This document shows positions 1-11,015 of a DNA stretch of 64,000 nucleotides, in pieces. How positions within the stretch are numbered: position 1 is the stretch's first letter; every line of letters starts with the position of its first letter. The notes under the pieces were generated by a model. The model was not told where the DNA came from and did no database searches. It worked only from the letters and a program-made list of their open reading frames with translations. The stretch covers positions 806,001 to 870,000 of the forward strand of contig CAOLHI010001442.1 in assembly GCA_948474755.1 (NCBI GenBank), in the 5' to 3' direction. This DNA is from Ctenosaura bakeri. Its lineage: Eukaryota > Chordata > Lepidosauria > Squamata > Iguanidae. The position numbers and the translations under genes are program-made.

Positions 1-143
1 GGCTCCAAGGTTGACTCAGCCTTCCATCCTTTCGCAGGTTGGTAAAATGAGTACCCAGCTTGTTGGGGGCATGTATAGAAATGTTTCGAAATACATGCTA
101 TTTATAAGTTGTTCGCTGCCTCGATCCATATGGAAAAAAAAAA
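1..143 (+). repeat. tRNA-derived SINE, 3' part, cut by window edge
   Basis: Nearly identical to the 3' two thirds of the SINE at 4667-4910: same order GACTCAGCCTTCCATCC, AAAATGAGTACCCAGCTTG, TTGGGGGC and CTCGATCCATATGG. It breaks off into an A run at 130-142, before the GAGGCGGGATATAAATAAA tail of the other copy. The tRNA-like head would lie upstream of the window. Confidence 0.88.
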
Positions 144-3100
144 AGAACTCTCTCTTGAATTTCATTTTTTCTAGGTGGTATGTGTCTTTTAAAGAGATTA
201 GTATTAACAGAACTATTGACCTGAGCAATGGTATCTCAGGAATTTCTTTCATTATGGATATTGATAAGTGGGTCAGTGGAGACTTGTAGGGCAGGAAACA
301 TGTGGTCCTCCAAATGTTGGTAAACTTCTGTCAACACCAACTAGCATCACCCAAGGATTTAGAGTCTACATTATGCTAAATTTGATTTAGAATGACCTAC
401 AAAGCTGATGTTCTGACTGTCTTTTGTAGGGAAGGACAATAAATTGTTTATTTTTTAAAAATAAAAAAGCTATGATAACTGATGTCCATTTTTCAAATCC
501 ATATTTGCATAATACAGATTCCAGGTTTCAGAATAATATGGATCGCACTTTCCTCTAAACTAGAGGAAAATGGGAAATACAGGAATGTTACATTTACTAT
601 GCAAGTAGTATATATCTTAATGTATGTTTTACTGCTAACCTAGCTCTTGAATTCCCAGTACTTTTTTGTTGTTTATGAACTGTAAGAGCAGCTGATTGAC
701 TGTGATGTCCATAGGTTCAGTTACAACTGCTACTAGAATAAAAGTGAAATTGACCCTAAAAATTAACTGCTTTTCTGAGCCATGAAAAGATTATTTTGAT
801 CAATGACATGTTGGAAGTAAAAATATAATGCCAAGCATTTTCATCCAATATAGACGTTGTTGCAAATTGATAAATGAAAAGAAATTTTACTGATATCTTT
901 TAAAAAGTTCATTAAAATGATGAATTTGTGTCTCCAGAGCTCTCTTACTGTTACTTGATCGATGTCCATTAATTGTTCCGCGCAGGGACTCTTTATGTCA
1001 TTTCCCATTATTTCTTTTTCCAGTTGCTTTATTTAGTCGTGAAGCTCTGCTGGAAATGAACAGTTGGTAGAAAAGCTTTACGCATTTTTTTCCTTTTGCT
1101 GCAAAAGATGGACAGTATTTGAAACCAAAATGAGGAGAGGCTTCAAAAACAGCATGTGGACTATTCATATATAGTATCTTGACTTACATTTACCTTTGAC
1201 CTGTAAATATTGATGCAAAGTCCATTTATAGATATTTGTAAATTGCTAAAAAAAAAAAAGACACCAAAGATGTTAACAATGTTCTAGTTATGACTGGTAA
1301 TATACTTCCAGCCTGAGCCTCTACACTGATTAGATTCCAGATTGTAACACATCTTTATTACACCTGTATTACCCTTGTATGTGCATGGACTAGTCTCTGG
1401 CTCTCAGTTAGGGGAACACCTGAGCAAACTCTGCACCAACACCACTTATGCGTCGGTGTACAGGCTGATTTCTGGTAGGATGACTTCTAGTGATCTCCCA
1501 GCCCACACACCTGTGCTCGCTGCATTAAACCTTGACATACACATATTCAGAGTGCATCAGCGTGGTCACGACAGTTATGTCTTAGTGTAGATTCTCCTCA
1601 AAACATGGCTTCTCTGCAGTGCCAGCCCTTAGCTGGGTGGTTAACCTAGTATATTAGAACCTCTTATCACAAAATTCCAAACTCTTAGACAGATTCTATG
1701 ATCTATTATCTTTTTATAGATGTACAGTTTATTATTTTTAAATTGAGATCAGTCTTGATACCACATTTCATTATGCTTTTTGTTATAAAGTGTACAACAC
1801 CACTCTACTCAGAGCTTAAGTCATAGCACAACAACAATAACAAAAGCAGTAGAAAAATGACATGTTTTCATCTCAGCTCTTCTTAGCAGATCTCATAGCA
1901 TGGTCCCTGTGGAGCTTTCTGTTTATGATAACTCTGGTTTTGTCTCTTTTTGAACTTTTATGTAGGATTTTGTTATCAAAAATTCTATTTCTTGTAAGGC
2001 CTTTTAGGCTGATTTCCCGTTGCTTTGTGCTCATTTCTGAAATTTTTATTGCTTGTAGTGTTCCTTTGTATCATCCAAAGCAAGTTTTGGATATGTCCAG
2101 CCCAGATATTCCTTTGAAGCTTGATCAGTAGGGCCTTGGCTTTGTGCCTTGTTTGGCAGGTGTCCCTTTAGCTAGCATTATGTGATGATTTTCTTGACTA
2201 AAAATTTTGCTAGACTCACGCTTTGTGGTGTCAATGTGCTTTTTTAAAAGTTTGATTAAAAGTTTTCAAAATAGTTACGTCCCCCCACCCAAATTACAGC
2301 AAAACAAAACAAACAAAAGAGAAGAGTATAGAAAAAGAAAATACTATTACATACTAAAATATAAAGATAATAAGAATACTTGGTTTTAAGTTTCCAGCTT
2401 TCCTAACATAGATTATAGATAATTCTGTAAAATCTGTCTAAAATCTGTCTATAAAACTCTATAAAATCACTTCTCTAATTACAAATTCCATTTCAGTGCT
2501 TCAACTGCTACTTTCCCAAACATACTATACATACTAAGTACAACATATTGTACTTTTTTTTTTTTTTGGCAAAAGCCAAAGGTTCCCAGCCATTCAAAAA
2601 AAAGAAAAGAAAAAGAAAAGAAAAGTCACCACTGATTTTTCTCTTATCAGTATTATCAGTTTGTCAATTTCAGCTAAATCCAACAGTTTTATCGACCGGT
2701 TCTCTTTTCTTGAAATGTCTGCATTCTTTACTTCTGTATAGTCATGCTGTAATGTTCATATATCTTTGTGTCTTGTCATATTTCTTCAGTTGATCTTCTG
2801 CTAATCTCAATTCTGTCTTAAATTAAACATTAACTTTCAGAATTTTATACACCATAGAATGTATGTGATTCCAGAATTTTTAGGCCTTTCCACAAGTCCA
2901 CTTCATCTGATAAAACAATCCCACTTGTTGCTCACATTTCCGACCCCTTTTAGAAACCTTTTTATCCATTTTGGTCAATTTTTCTGGTGTCAAATACCAA
3001 TGATACACCATCTTACAAAAATTCTCATAACATAATGTAAAGTTAACTTCTCATTTCCTCTTTAGAACTCTATTCTATTGTGTTTTGGTGAGATTGTGTC

Positions 3101-3649
3101 TGTTGCGTTAAGGCTGATTATTTGTGTGACCTGAGGCAGTCATGCTTGTGTGCTTTCGGGGGCTCTTGTATGTAAGCCTAGAGGAGGTGAATTAGAGACT
3201 TGGTTGAGGGAGGACTAGCAGCCACTATCTCTCTATATTACTGCAGCCCTGGAGCTTGGCAGCAAGGCCAACAGGTATTTTGCAAGGTCAACAGGCATTT
3301 TGTGTGGGCATTTAGTGGGGAAGTTTTGTGGGGGATGTCCAGAGTTCTGTTTCAGTGCCTATTTAGGACTGTTGAATATAGATGCTGAGGGAGCTGTTGC
3401 AGTCATCTACAACAGCTGTGGCATGTTTTTTCTTTTCTTGGCAGAGAATGGGGGAGCTACACCTGCAGCAAATGGAAAGTTGGTTGCCATGTTGGAAGAG
3501 AAGGTCTAGCAACATGAAGCGTGTGTATTCACTCTTCAACCTATTAGGGAGCATGAAGTTTTCTTGGACAAAGCAGAGCAGACTGCACTGGATGAGGAAC
3601 AGACAGAGGCTGCCTTTGAGGAGGAGATCACAGGAAATAGACATTTGGA

Positions 3650-4335
3650 GGAATGTGGCACATAGAAGTAGAAGGCCCAGGATATCATTCTGTTAGTTTG
3701 GAGCTACAGGATCAATTCAAAGCTCTTTACCATATCAGTGTGGATGAGGGACAGGAACAAGAGCAACAGTGTCAGTCCTTAGAGAATGTGCAGGGGACCT
3801 TGGGCGATTCAGTGAATAGATTGGCCCCTGCCAATCCCCAAAAGAGGTGTGTGGTGGTGATAGGGGAATTCCCTGCTGAGGAGACCAGAAACAGTGGTTT
3901 GTGGACCTGGCAGGATGTCTCCTGAGGGATGCTGTCTCTCTGGGGCAAAGATCCATGATGTAACACAGCAGTCAACAAAACTAGTCAATCCCACTGATCA
4001 TTACCCTTCCTTTTTGTCCATGTGGGAACCAATGACACCGCAAGGCACAGCCTTCAGGAGATCATAAGGTATTTATAAAACTTTGGATAGGAAGCTGAAG
4101 GACCTTGATGTACAGGCTGTCCTTTTGTCTCATCTCCCAATTGAAAGACACAGCCCAGGAAGGGAGAGAAAAATAGCGGAGATGGACAACTGCCTCCGTA
4201 GAGGTGCTGCCAAGAACAATTTGGCTTCTTGGACCGTGGTCTGTAGTTTCATAAAGATATACTTGTGGCAAGTGATGTGTTGCACTTCACAGCAGGTTGG
4301 CAGGAATGTTTTACTAAGAGTCTCAGAAACCTGAT
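3650..4335 (+). pseudogene. CR1 ORF1 esterase-domain remnant
   Basis: Broken ORF1 of the CR1 copy. The frame 3653-3925 reads through QKRCVVVIGEFPAEETRNSG, corresponding to the start of the SGNH-hydrolase domain that CR1 ORF1 proteins carry, with the usual Asp-Ser changed to Glu-Phe. The later His-Val-Gly-Thr-Asn-Asp motif is still readable near 4020 in a shifted frame. The domain is known in CR1-group LINEs; its exact role there is not settled. No intact protein is possible. Confidence 0.75.
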
Positions 4336-4666
4336 CAGTAAGTCTTTAAGTTGAGTTATGGGGAAGGGACAGTATTCTTGAGGGCAGAAGTTCATCAAGT
4401 GCTGGAGATTATAGCCCGAATGTTATGTGGAGAACCAGGTGATGGTACAAGAACCCAAAAGTGGGAGAGAAAAAATAAAGTGGAGTGACCCATAGTCTTA
4501 GAAGTCTCTACACTAAGGCACAGAGCATGGGAAATAAACAGGATGACTTCTAGCATAGCAAAGCAAATATGATACAGTAGGCATCACTGAAACTTGATGG
4601 GATGAGTCTTATGATTGGAACGTAGCAATAGAGAAGTATAACCTATTTCAGAGAAATAAACTAAGC

Positions 4667-4910
4667 AGGAGCCGTGGTGGTGCAGTGGTTAAATGCCAGT
4701 ACTGCAAGCCACAAGGTTGTGAGTTCGATCCTGCCCGGCTCCAAGGTTGACTCAGCCTTCCATCCTTTCCCAGGTCGATAAAATGAGTACCCAGCTTGTT
4801 GGGGGCATGTATAGAAATGTTTAGAAATACATGCTATTTGTAAGTTGTTCGCCGCCTCGATCCATATGGAGAGGCGGGATATAAATAAATAAAAAAATTA
4901 AAAAAAATAA
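4667..4910 (+). repeat. tRNA-derived SINE, full length, inserted in CR1
   Basis: About 244 bp. The tRNA-like head has an A-box-like segment (GTGGTGCAGTGGTTAAATGC) and a B box (GAGTTCGATCC near 4721) matching the Pol III consensus GGTTCGANNCC closely. The body carries GACTCAGCCTTCCATCC and AAAATGAGTACCCAGC, known from squamate SINEs, and the tail is GAGGCGGGATATAAATAAAT. It interrupts the endonuclease region of the CR1 copy, so it is younger than that CR1. A clear target duplication was not established. Confidence 0.9.
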
Positions 4911-5074
4911 AGGAAGGAAGGAGAAATAGCAGTATACGTCAAGGATATTTGCACCTGTGAAGCAATCCATGATTTACATCCTGGAAACCAGATTGAGAGC
5001 ATCTTGGTAAAAATTAAGGGGGAGAGAAACAACAGCAATGTCATTATAGGGGTCTACTACAGATCTCCAAGCCA

Positions 5075-5620
5075 CTGAGGGGTCATAACTCACCCTTGGA
5101 GAAATCAGTTTATGAGAAGGAGGCAGATTGCCAGGAGGGGGCAGCTTTCTCTGTCCAAGGAGTTGGGGTCTCCTATTCTTCAGCAAAAAGCTACAGACAC
5201 TGAAGACAACATGCCCCCATCCTTCTTTGAGAGATGGAGGGAAAGATTGAGCCCAGCTCACTTTAAGTAATGAACAACTGACCTCATTACACTAGTGAGA
5301 CACCTGTGGCCTTGACAGAGCTGGTCATGAGTATCATGCCAATCCTTCTCAGCCTTTGTGCGGACAACTGGTTATCTGGTTGCATAGTATTACTCTTTTG
5401 CCTTCCTGTTTTTTCCTGACCTTGGAACGACTCTGTTTTGAACTATTTTGCTTATTGTTTGCTGGTTCAAGTGCCTGGACTTCTGATATAACTTTTGGAC
5501 TGGCTAAAGACCATCCTTGTGCTTTACTCTGCATCTTGCTCAGATAACTTGTGACTGACCCAGACTGGACTGACTACTTACCACTCCCATGCTGCAGCCT
5601 GCTGCTGTGAGCATTTTTTA
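5075..5620. other. Unidentified 545-bp insert in the CR1 copy
   Basis: The CR1 ORF2 reading is lost after IIGVYYRSP (near 5080) and resumes at DDAFLEQ (near 5623), although these stretches are nearly adjacent in the protein. The intervening DNA has no recognised coding similarity, no obvious inverted ends and no clear target duplication. It is either an insertion of unknown type or very diverged CR1 sequence. Confidence 0.5.
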
Positions 5621-6330
5621 ACTTGGATGATGCTTTCCTGGAACAGATGATGAAACATTCAGAAAGGAAGGATGTAGTAGTAATGGGAGATTTCAACTAT
5701 CCTGATATTCGTTGGAAGTCAAACTCTGCCAAGAATATCAGGTCCAACAAATTGACTTGCAGACAGTTTCATTGTCCAGAAGGTGGAAAAGGCAACAAGG
5801 AGATCAGTTATTTCAGATCTGATCTTAACCAACAATGATGACTTGGTTAATGGGGTAGAAGTGGTGGCATCCTTAGGTGGAACTGACTGTGTTCTCCTGG
5901 AGTTTATTATACAGCAGAATGGGGAAGCCAAACATAGTCAAACATGCATTGTGGACTTTAAGAAAGCCAATTTCAGTAAACTTAGGGAAATGCTTGGTGT
6001 GATCCCATGGTCAGGAATACTAAAAGAGAAGGGAGTTCAAGACAGATGGAAATTTCTTCAAAGTGAGATACCGTGAAAGCAAAATTTCAAACAATCCCAG
6101 TGAGGAGGAAAATTGGGAAGTGTCTAAAGAATTCAAGATGGATGTTTAAACAACTTTCAATGGTGCTAAAATTTAAAAGGGACATGTACAAGAAATGGAA
6201 AAAAGGAGAAATCATCAAAAAGAGATTCAAACTAATAGCCGGCAAGTATAAGGAGAAAGTCAGAAAAGTTTAAGTGCAGAACAGTATCAGGCTTGCTAGA
6301 GAGGTTAAAAACAATACAAATGGGCTTTTT

Positions 6331-6349
6331 GTTGTTGTTGTTGTTGTTA
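6331..6349. repeat. (GTT)n microsatellite
   Basis: Six tandem GTT units inside the old CR1 copy. Confidence 0.9.
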
Positions 6350-6911
6350 TGTCTGTGGCAAAAGAACGAACAAGGAAATGATAGGGCCACTGTGTGGAAA
6401 ATATACTGAAATGCTAACAGAGAAAAGACAGAACTACTCAAAACTTTCTTTACCTCTGCCTTTTTTCCAAAATGAAAAGGGTGCTCAACCTGGTGAAAAT
6501 GGAGCAGAAGATGCAGTAGGGGAAATCCAACACAGTATACCTAAAGAGGTAGTACAGGAATATCTGGCTGATCTAAATGAATTCAATTCTCCATGGCCAG
6601 ATGAGCTCCATCCAAGGGTATTGAACTGACAGAAGTAATCTCAGAACCACTGGCAATAATTTTTGAGAATTCCTGGAGAATGAGAGAAGTCCCAGCAGGC
6701 TGGAGGAAGGAAAATATTGTCCCCATTTTCAGAAAGAGGAAGGAGGATCCAAACAATTACTGCCCAGTCAGCCTGACATCAATACCAGGAAAAATTCAAC
6801 ATATTCAAGATTTAACAGATCATTAAACACAGAGTCTGTAAGCACTTAGAAAGAAGTGCCATGATCAGTAAGTCAACATGGGTTTCTCAGAACAAGTCAT
6901 GCCAGATTAAA

Positions 6912-6918
6912 CTTCTTT

Positions 6919-6970
<52 letters not shown>

Positions 6971-6971
6971 T
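6912..6971. repeat. (CTTT)n microsatellite
   Basis: About 15 pure CTTT units interrupting the CR1 reverse transcriptase region, between CCAGATTAAACTT and ATAGGATTACTAGC. It is likely polymorphic. Confidence 0.95.
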
Positions 6972-7749
6972 ATAGGATTACTAGCTTGACAGATGAAAAG
7001 AATGCTGTGGATATAGCATATCTTGACTTCAGTGAGGCCCTTGACAAGGTCCCCCATGATACGCTTGCAAACAAACTAGTAAAATGTGGGCTAGACAATG
7101 CTACTGTTTGGATTTGTAATTGGTTGACTGACTCATCCCAGCGAGCCCTCACCATTGACTGTTCTTCATCCTGGAGAGAAGTGACTAGTGGGTTGCCACA
7201 GGGTTTAGTCCAGGCCCAGGTGCTGTTCAACATATTTATCAATGACTTGGATGAGGAAATAGAGGGCACTCTTATCAAATTGCAGATGACACCAAATTAG
7301 GAGGGTAGTTAATACCCCAGAGGACAGGATCAGAATTCGAATTGACAGTAACAGATTAGAGAGCTGAAACAGAACTAGCAAAATGAATTTCAACAGGGAG
7401 AAGTGTAAGGTACTACACCTGGGTAGAAAAAAATGAAATTCACAGATATAAGATGGGTGACATATGAAAGGGATCTAGGAGTCTTAGTACAAGCTGGACA
7501 GGAATCAGCAGTGTGATGCGGCAGCTAATAAAAGCCAGTGAGATTCTAAGCTGCCTCAATAGGAATACAGGGAAGTACCATAATAGTACCTCTCTATTTT
7601 GCTTTGATTAGATCTTGCCTGGATTACTGTGTTTGTTTGTTGGACAGAAGTGAGCTCCTTGGACAAAAGTGGGCTTCCAAACACTCAAGAAACCCAGTAA
7701 GGAAAGATAATAGAAAATCAAGAATTGTCTGCAGTTTACTTGGTATATA

Positions 7750-8400
7750 CAAACCACACTTCTTGAAGTGTTTTCAAAATCATTCTGCACAGAAACATAC
7801 ATTTTATGCAAAAACTGTGTGTTTTACCAAAAACAACAACAACAACAACAACAACCAACTTTTGCATAAAAAACCATATTTCCTTGGGAGGAAAGTGTTT
7901 TTGTATGAAAAATGTTTTTGCACAAAAATATACCTCATGTGCAAAAAACATCAATTTTGTGCAAGGCCATTTGTATTTCTGTAAACAATGTTTTTTTGTG
8001 AAGAATGTTTTATTTACACAAAACAATTTTTGAACACCCCCTGCCAAATTTGTCCAATACTGCATCTGTTTCTAGAAATATTTTATCCATGAAAAATGTG
8101 TTTTCCACATGAAGTCTACAGTTTTTGCCAAAATGACCAATTTCTCCCAAAAAAAATTTCTGCAAATTGTTTTTGCGCAAAATGTATTTTCGCACAAGAA
8201 ATTATAATTTTCATAATGCTCATGAAACACTGTTTGCAGAAGCATACACTTTTTTTGTGCAGAAAGCATTTTTGTGCAACCAGTTTTTCATAAAATGTAT
8301 TTTTGAAAAGACATAGGCTTTGTACAAAATGTACAATTTCTGCACAAAAAAATCCTTATATACATATTTAAAATAATTTCCTGAAAAAGTTTGGACGGCA
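7750..8400. repeat. TTTTGCACAAAA-rich degenerate repeat tract
   Basis: About 650 bp with many variants of TTTTGCACAAAA, TTTTGTGCA and TGCACAAAA separated by roughly 20-40 bp on both strands (examples near 7917, 7940, 7957, 8170, 8190, 8256, 8270 and 8340). It also holds an AAC run at 7831-7855. It produces overlapping frames rich in Cys, Phe and Lys on both strands, which are by-products of the repeat. The origin is unknown: a decayed minisatellite or a palindromic mobile repeat. Confidence 0.6.
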
Positions 8401-9242
8401 GAAATTCCAAGCAAAAACTGTGCACAAGTATTTGTTTTTTCCTACAGTGTGATGAAAACTGTGGAAATAATTGAGGATTTCTGTGTCTCTGCTGCAGTTT
8501 CGTCCAAACAACACAGCAAAAGCCCAGATCTAGAACAATCATGATCAAATGTTCTTGGGTGGAAGCCAGTGCTCTGTGAGCAGAAGTCCACTTACGAAGG
8601 GAGGAATTCCTTGTTGTTTTGGAGTGATTTTCAATTAGTTTTTGAAAGTTTTCTGTGCTGTTTATGTAGTTTACATAGAACCAATACCTTTCTCATTTTC
8701 TGTCATGTTTTATCTTTATGTAATAGCTATTTACTGTGATTTATAGTCATCTGACAATACACGTTGTGAATATATTTATATAAACATCTGAATCTGATTC
8801 AGTTTCTGCTTTAGAAGCCAAATGATTCATTGTTATTGTAGCTTAAAGCTTTTCAAATTCAGAACATCATCAATTTTATCTAAGCAAGTGTAGAAAGATG
8901 AATACAGCTCTATCATTTCTAAAAATTATATTCTTCTGACTGAATTCTGGGGATATTGTGGAGGAGTTGATGTGCAACAAAATAATGTGTCCTTGAAAGG
9001 GAGCAGTCTTTGTGGCTAACTTTGGCAAAGATCTTGGAGAACTAAAAGCCCAAATTAAAAGTAGTGAATTAATAACCAGTAATGGTATTATGGTTAAGGT
9101 TGTAAGTTTTGACTTTCAAGGAAAATAATTTGCTAGAATTAAGCAAGTAGTTGCTCTAGTAAGAGCAAGCCTGCTAAAGCCTCATAGAAATGTGCTTTCA
9201 CAATATTTTGAGTGCACAAGCTAATATATTATAGTGACGTCT

Positions 9243-9640
9243 TATTTTGAAGCCTCAATACTCTGAAGGCATCAGACCCCATCTAATATCAGAAGCTGAG
9301 CAGGGTCAGCCCTGGCTGAGGAATACCAGGGGCTGTAGCTGGTGCTACTCAAAGGGGTCTTCCCTGAACTGGTGCTGGTCCCTGAGACTTTGGCTGCCAG
9401 CCCTTGGTAAGGTTACAGGAAAGAAAGTAACAGTTGTATCTAGTGGTCATAAATTTATTGCTGGTTCTTAGGACATTGGGAAACAAACTGAAAAGCACTG
9501 GTGTAGGCTATTTTTCAGAGGAAGGCAATGGCAAAGCACCTCTGTGTGTTTCTTTCCCAAGAAAACCCTATGAAATTCATGAGGTCTGTGTAAGTCAACA
9601 AGTGATTTGAAGGCACATATACAGACGGTATACATTTTAT
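9243..9640 (+). repeat. 5S-rRNA-derived SINE (copy A)
   Basis: The head resembles 5S rRNA: CCATCTAATATCAGAAGCTG and AGCAGGGTCAGCCCTGG (9280-9317) match the 5S internal control region (GGAAGCTAAGCAGGGTCGGGCCTGG). The body ends in GGCAATGGCAAAGCACCTCT and AAAACCCTATGAAATTCATG, then GACTTGACGGCAC-like sequence (TGATTTGAAGGCACA), a tail found in reptilian SINEs. About 400 bp and diverged. Confidence 0.8.
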
Positions 9641-10920
9641 GCAGGCCTTGGTATGTGTTTCTTATTTCAGGATGGAGTGGGGTGGATGGGTCTTTAAGGA
9701 AGTTGCTCGTTTGCAGACAAGAATAAAGTATCTTGTCCCGTGTTACATTCATGCAAGTTGCTCTGTTCAGTTTCCCTCTTTATAGTGATAATTCTTCCAC
9801 ACACAAATCAAACTGTAGCTTGTAACAACTGAGGACAGCCATACCTAAATTGCCATGAAACTTGGGTTTAAAATAACAGATATATACAAAAAGGTAAAAG
9901 TGATCCAAACCACTAAAGATGACATCTAGCCTTGATCTAGATTCTAGGGTTGCTATTTTGGATGCTAGACCCATTGTAATAGGGGAAAACATGCATAAGC
10001 AGATAATTAGTTGGCCTAGAAAGAATTTTCAACAGTATTTTCAGTGGACAGGCAGGATTCAGTCAGGTTTGAAATTTCCAGCACAAATGAAGTGGGACAA
10101 GCAATTTGTTCTGATGATAGTTCAGTCTCAGGTGAGCCCTTTTATTCTTCTTGACCCTGGTAACTCCTGTCAAGCTTCATCCATTTGCTGAGAAACCCAG
10201 AGCCTGGATCTGAACATTCCCATTTTCTGTTCAAGACCTCATGTGAAGCAGTAGAATGTGAGACCCTTGAAGACAAGATATCTGTTTCCCTCAATGGAGC
10301 CAGGCTCTTCCTAAAATCCTGGATTTGCAGATCTCAGGCTGGTTGTTCTTGACTTTGAGAGGTTCTTGACTGTTCAGCTTGTGCTCAGTGGTAGGGATGG
10401 TGCTCTCTTTAGTCTCTTACCTTCTGGATGTTTTAGGACCGTAGCTCTCATCAGTGCTTTCCAGGAGAGCCAATGTTGAGGAATGGTAGGAGTTGCAATC
10501 TAAAAAAATGGGAAGGACCACAAGTTACCCATCCTGTGATTAGAGGAAGGAGGTGTAATTCTGTATAACTAAAGATTGGAAGATTGATAAGTACAGGTAT
10601 TTGCAGCTACCTGGAAAAAGGAGGACAATATAGAGGGAAGGACTCAGTCTTCCACACAATTAGGCTACTTAAATCCTTTTGCCTTAGTGGGGTTTAAGCA
10701 GCTTAATGGTGTGCATATTGCCACCAAAGGCTTTGAGGATCTCTATTAGCGTTACAGCCATGATCTTCTTCAGACAGCAGAAATTGGCATGTTTTAAATC
10801 ATATAGTCCCAATGAACTGTGATCTCACTGCTAAAGTAGCTGTTGCCTTGTTAGGCGGTCCTCAGTCAGCATGTGAATCTTGCAAAAATTCTACCTTTCT
10901 TTCCCTTTTCTTCTTTCCAG

Positions 10921-11015
10921 CTGAAATAAAAATCTGCTTTAAATACTACCATGGTATAAGTGGAGCCCTGCGAGCAACTACTCCATGTATCACTGTGAAA
11001 AACCCTGCTGTGATG
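10921..11015 (+). CDS. HECW2: HECW2 exon 1 of window: end of HECW_N domain
   Basis: 95-bp exon. The acceptor follows a pyrimidine tract ending at 10920 and the donor GTAAGT is at 11016. It opens with two bases completing a split Pro codon, followed by 31 codons beginning [20 protein letters not shown] and ending in KNPAVM, phase 0. This is the end of the N-terminal domain specific to HECW proteins, just before C2 (about residues 134-165 by comparison with the human protein from memory). The sequence is nearly invariant among vertebrates, so the identification is strong. Longer frames on the opposite strand here are chance shadows. Confidence 0.95.

Larger units (their letters stand above)
5623..7300 (+). 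pseudogene. CR1 ORF2 (endonuclease-reverse transcriptase) remnant
   Basis: Successive frames cover parts of CR1 ORF2. 5623-5838 holds the endonuclease motif GDFNYPDIRW. 5783-6076 holds the linker (SVISDLILTNNDDLVNGVEV). 6986-7300 holds reverse transcriptase strands ([47 protein letters not shown]), stopping where the catalytic ADD box should follow. Frames are broken by stops, shifts and the CTTT repeat at 6912. Orientation is the same as HECW2. Confidence 0.85.
3200..7640 (+). mobile_element. Old near-complete CR1 LINE with ORF1 and ORF2 remains
   Basis: Decayed but ordered CR1 non-LTR retrotransposon. ORF1 remains: a coiled-coil-like stretch around 3500-3660, then an SGNH-type esterase region (VVVIGEF near 3852 and, in another frame, HVGTNDTAR near 4020). 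In the family the first motif contains the catalytic Ser, here replaced. ORF2 remains: endonuclease pieces (AVYVKDI near 4930, IIGVYYRSP near 5045, VVVMGDFNYPDIRW near 5670), reverse transcriptase ([20 protein letters not shown] near 7007, [19 protein letters not shown]) and the C-terminal part to about 7640. It is interrupted by the SINE at 4667, an unidentified insert at about 5075-5620 and a CTTT microsatellite. It has many frameshifts and is inactive. The exact 5' end is uncertain. Confidence 0.88.
1..10920 (+). other. HECW2: HECW2 intron (3' part)
   Basis: No HECW2 exon is recognised here. Beyond the repeats listed separately (SINE at 1, CR1 at 3.2-7.6 kb, SINE at 4.67 kb, TTTTGCACAAAA tract, 5S-SINE at 9.24 kb), 144-3180, 8500-9240 and 9650-10900 are AT-rich unique-looking intron. 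A slightly GC-richer block at 1375-1590 has an open 71-codon frame without recognisable similarity. Confidence 0.8.

Noticed and set aside
7736..8293. Cys/Phe/Lys-rich frames on both strands
   Set aside because: They follow the TTTTGCACAAAA repeat on both strands and include a Val or Thr run from the AAC microsatellite.
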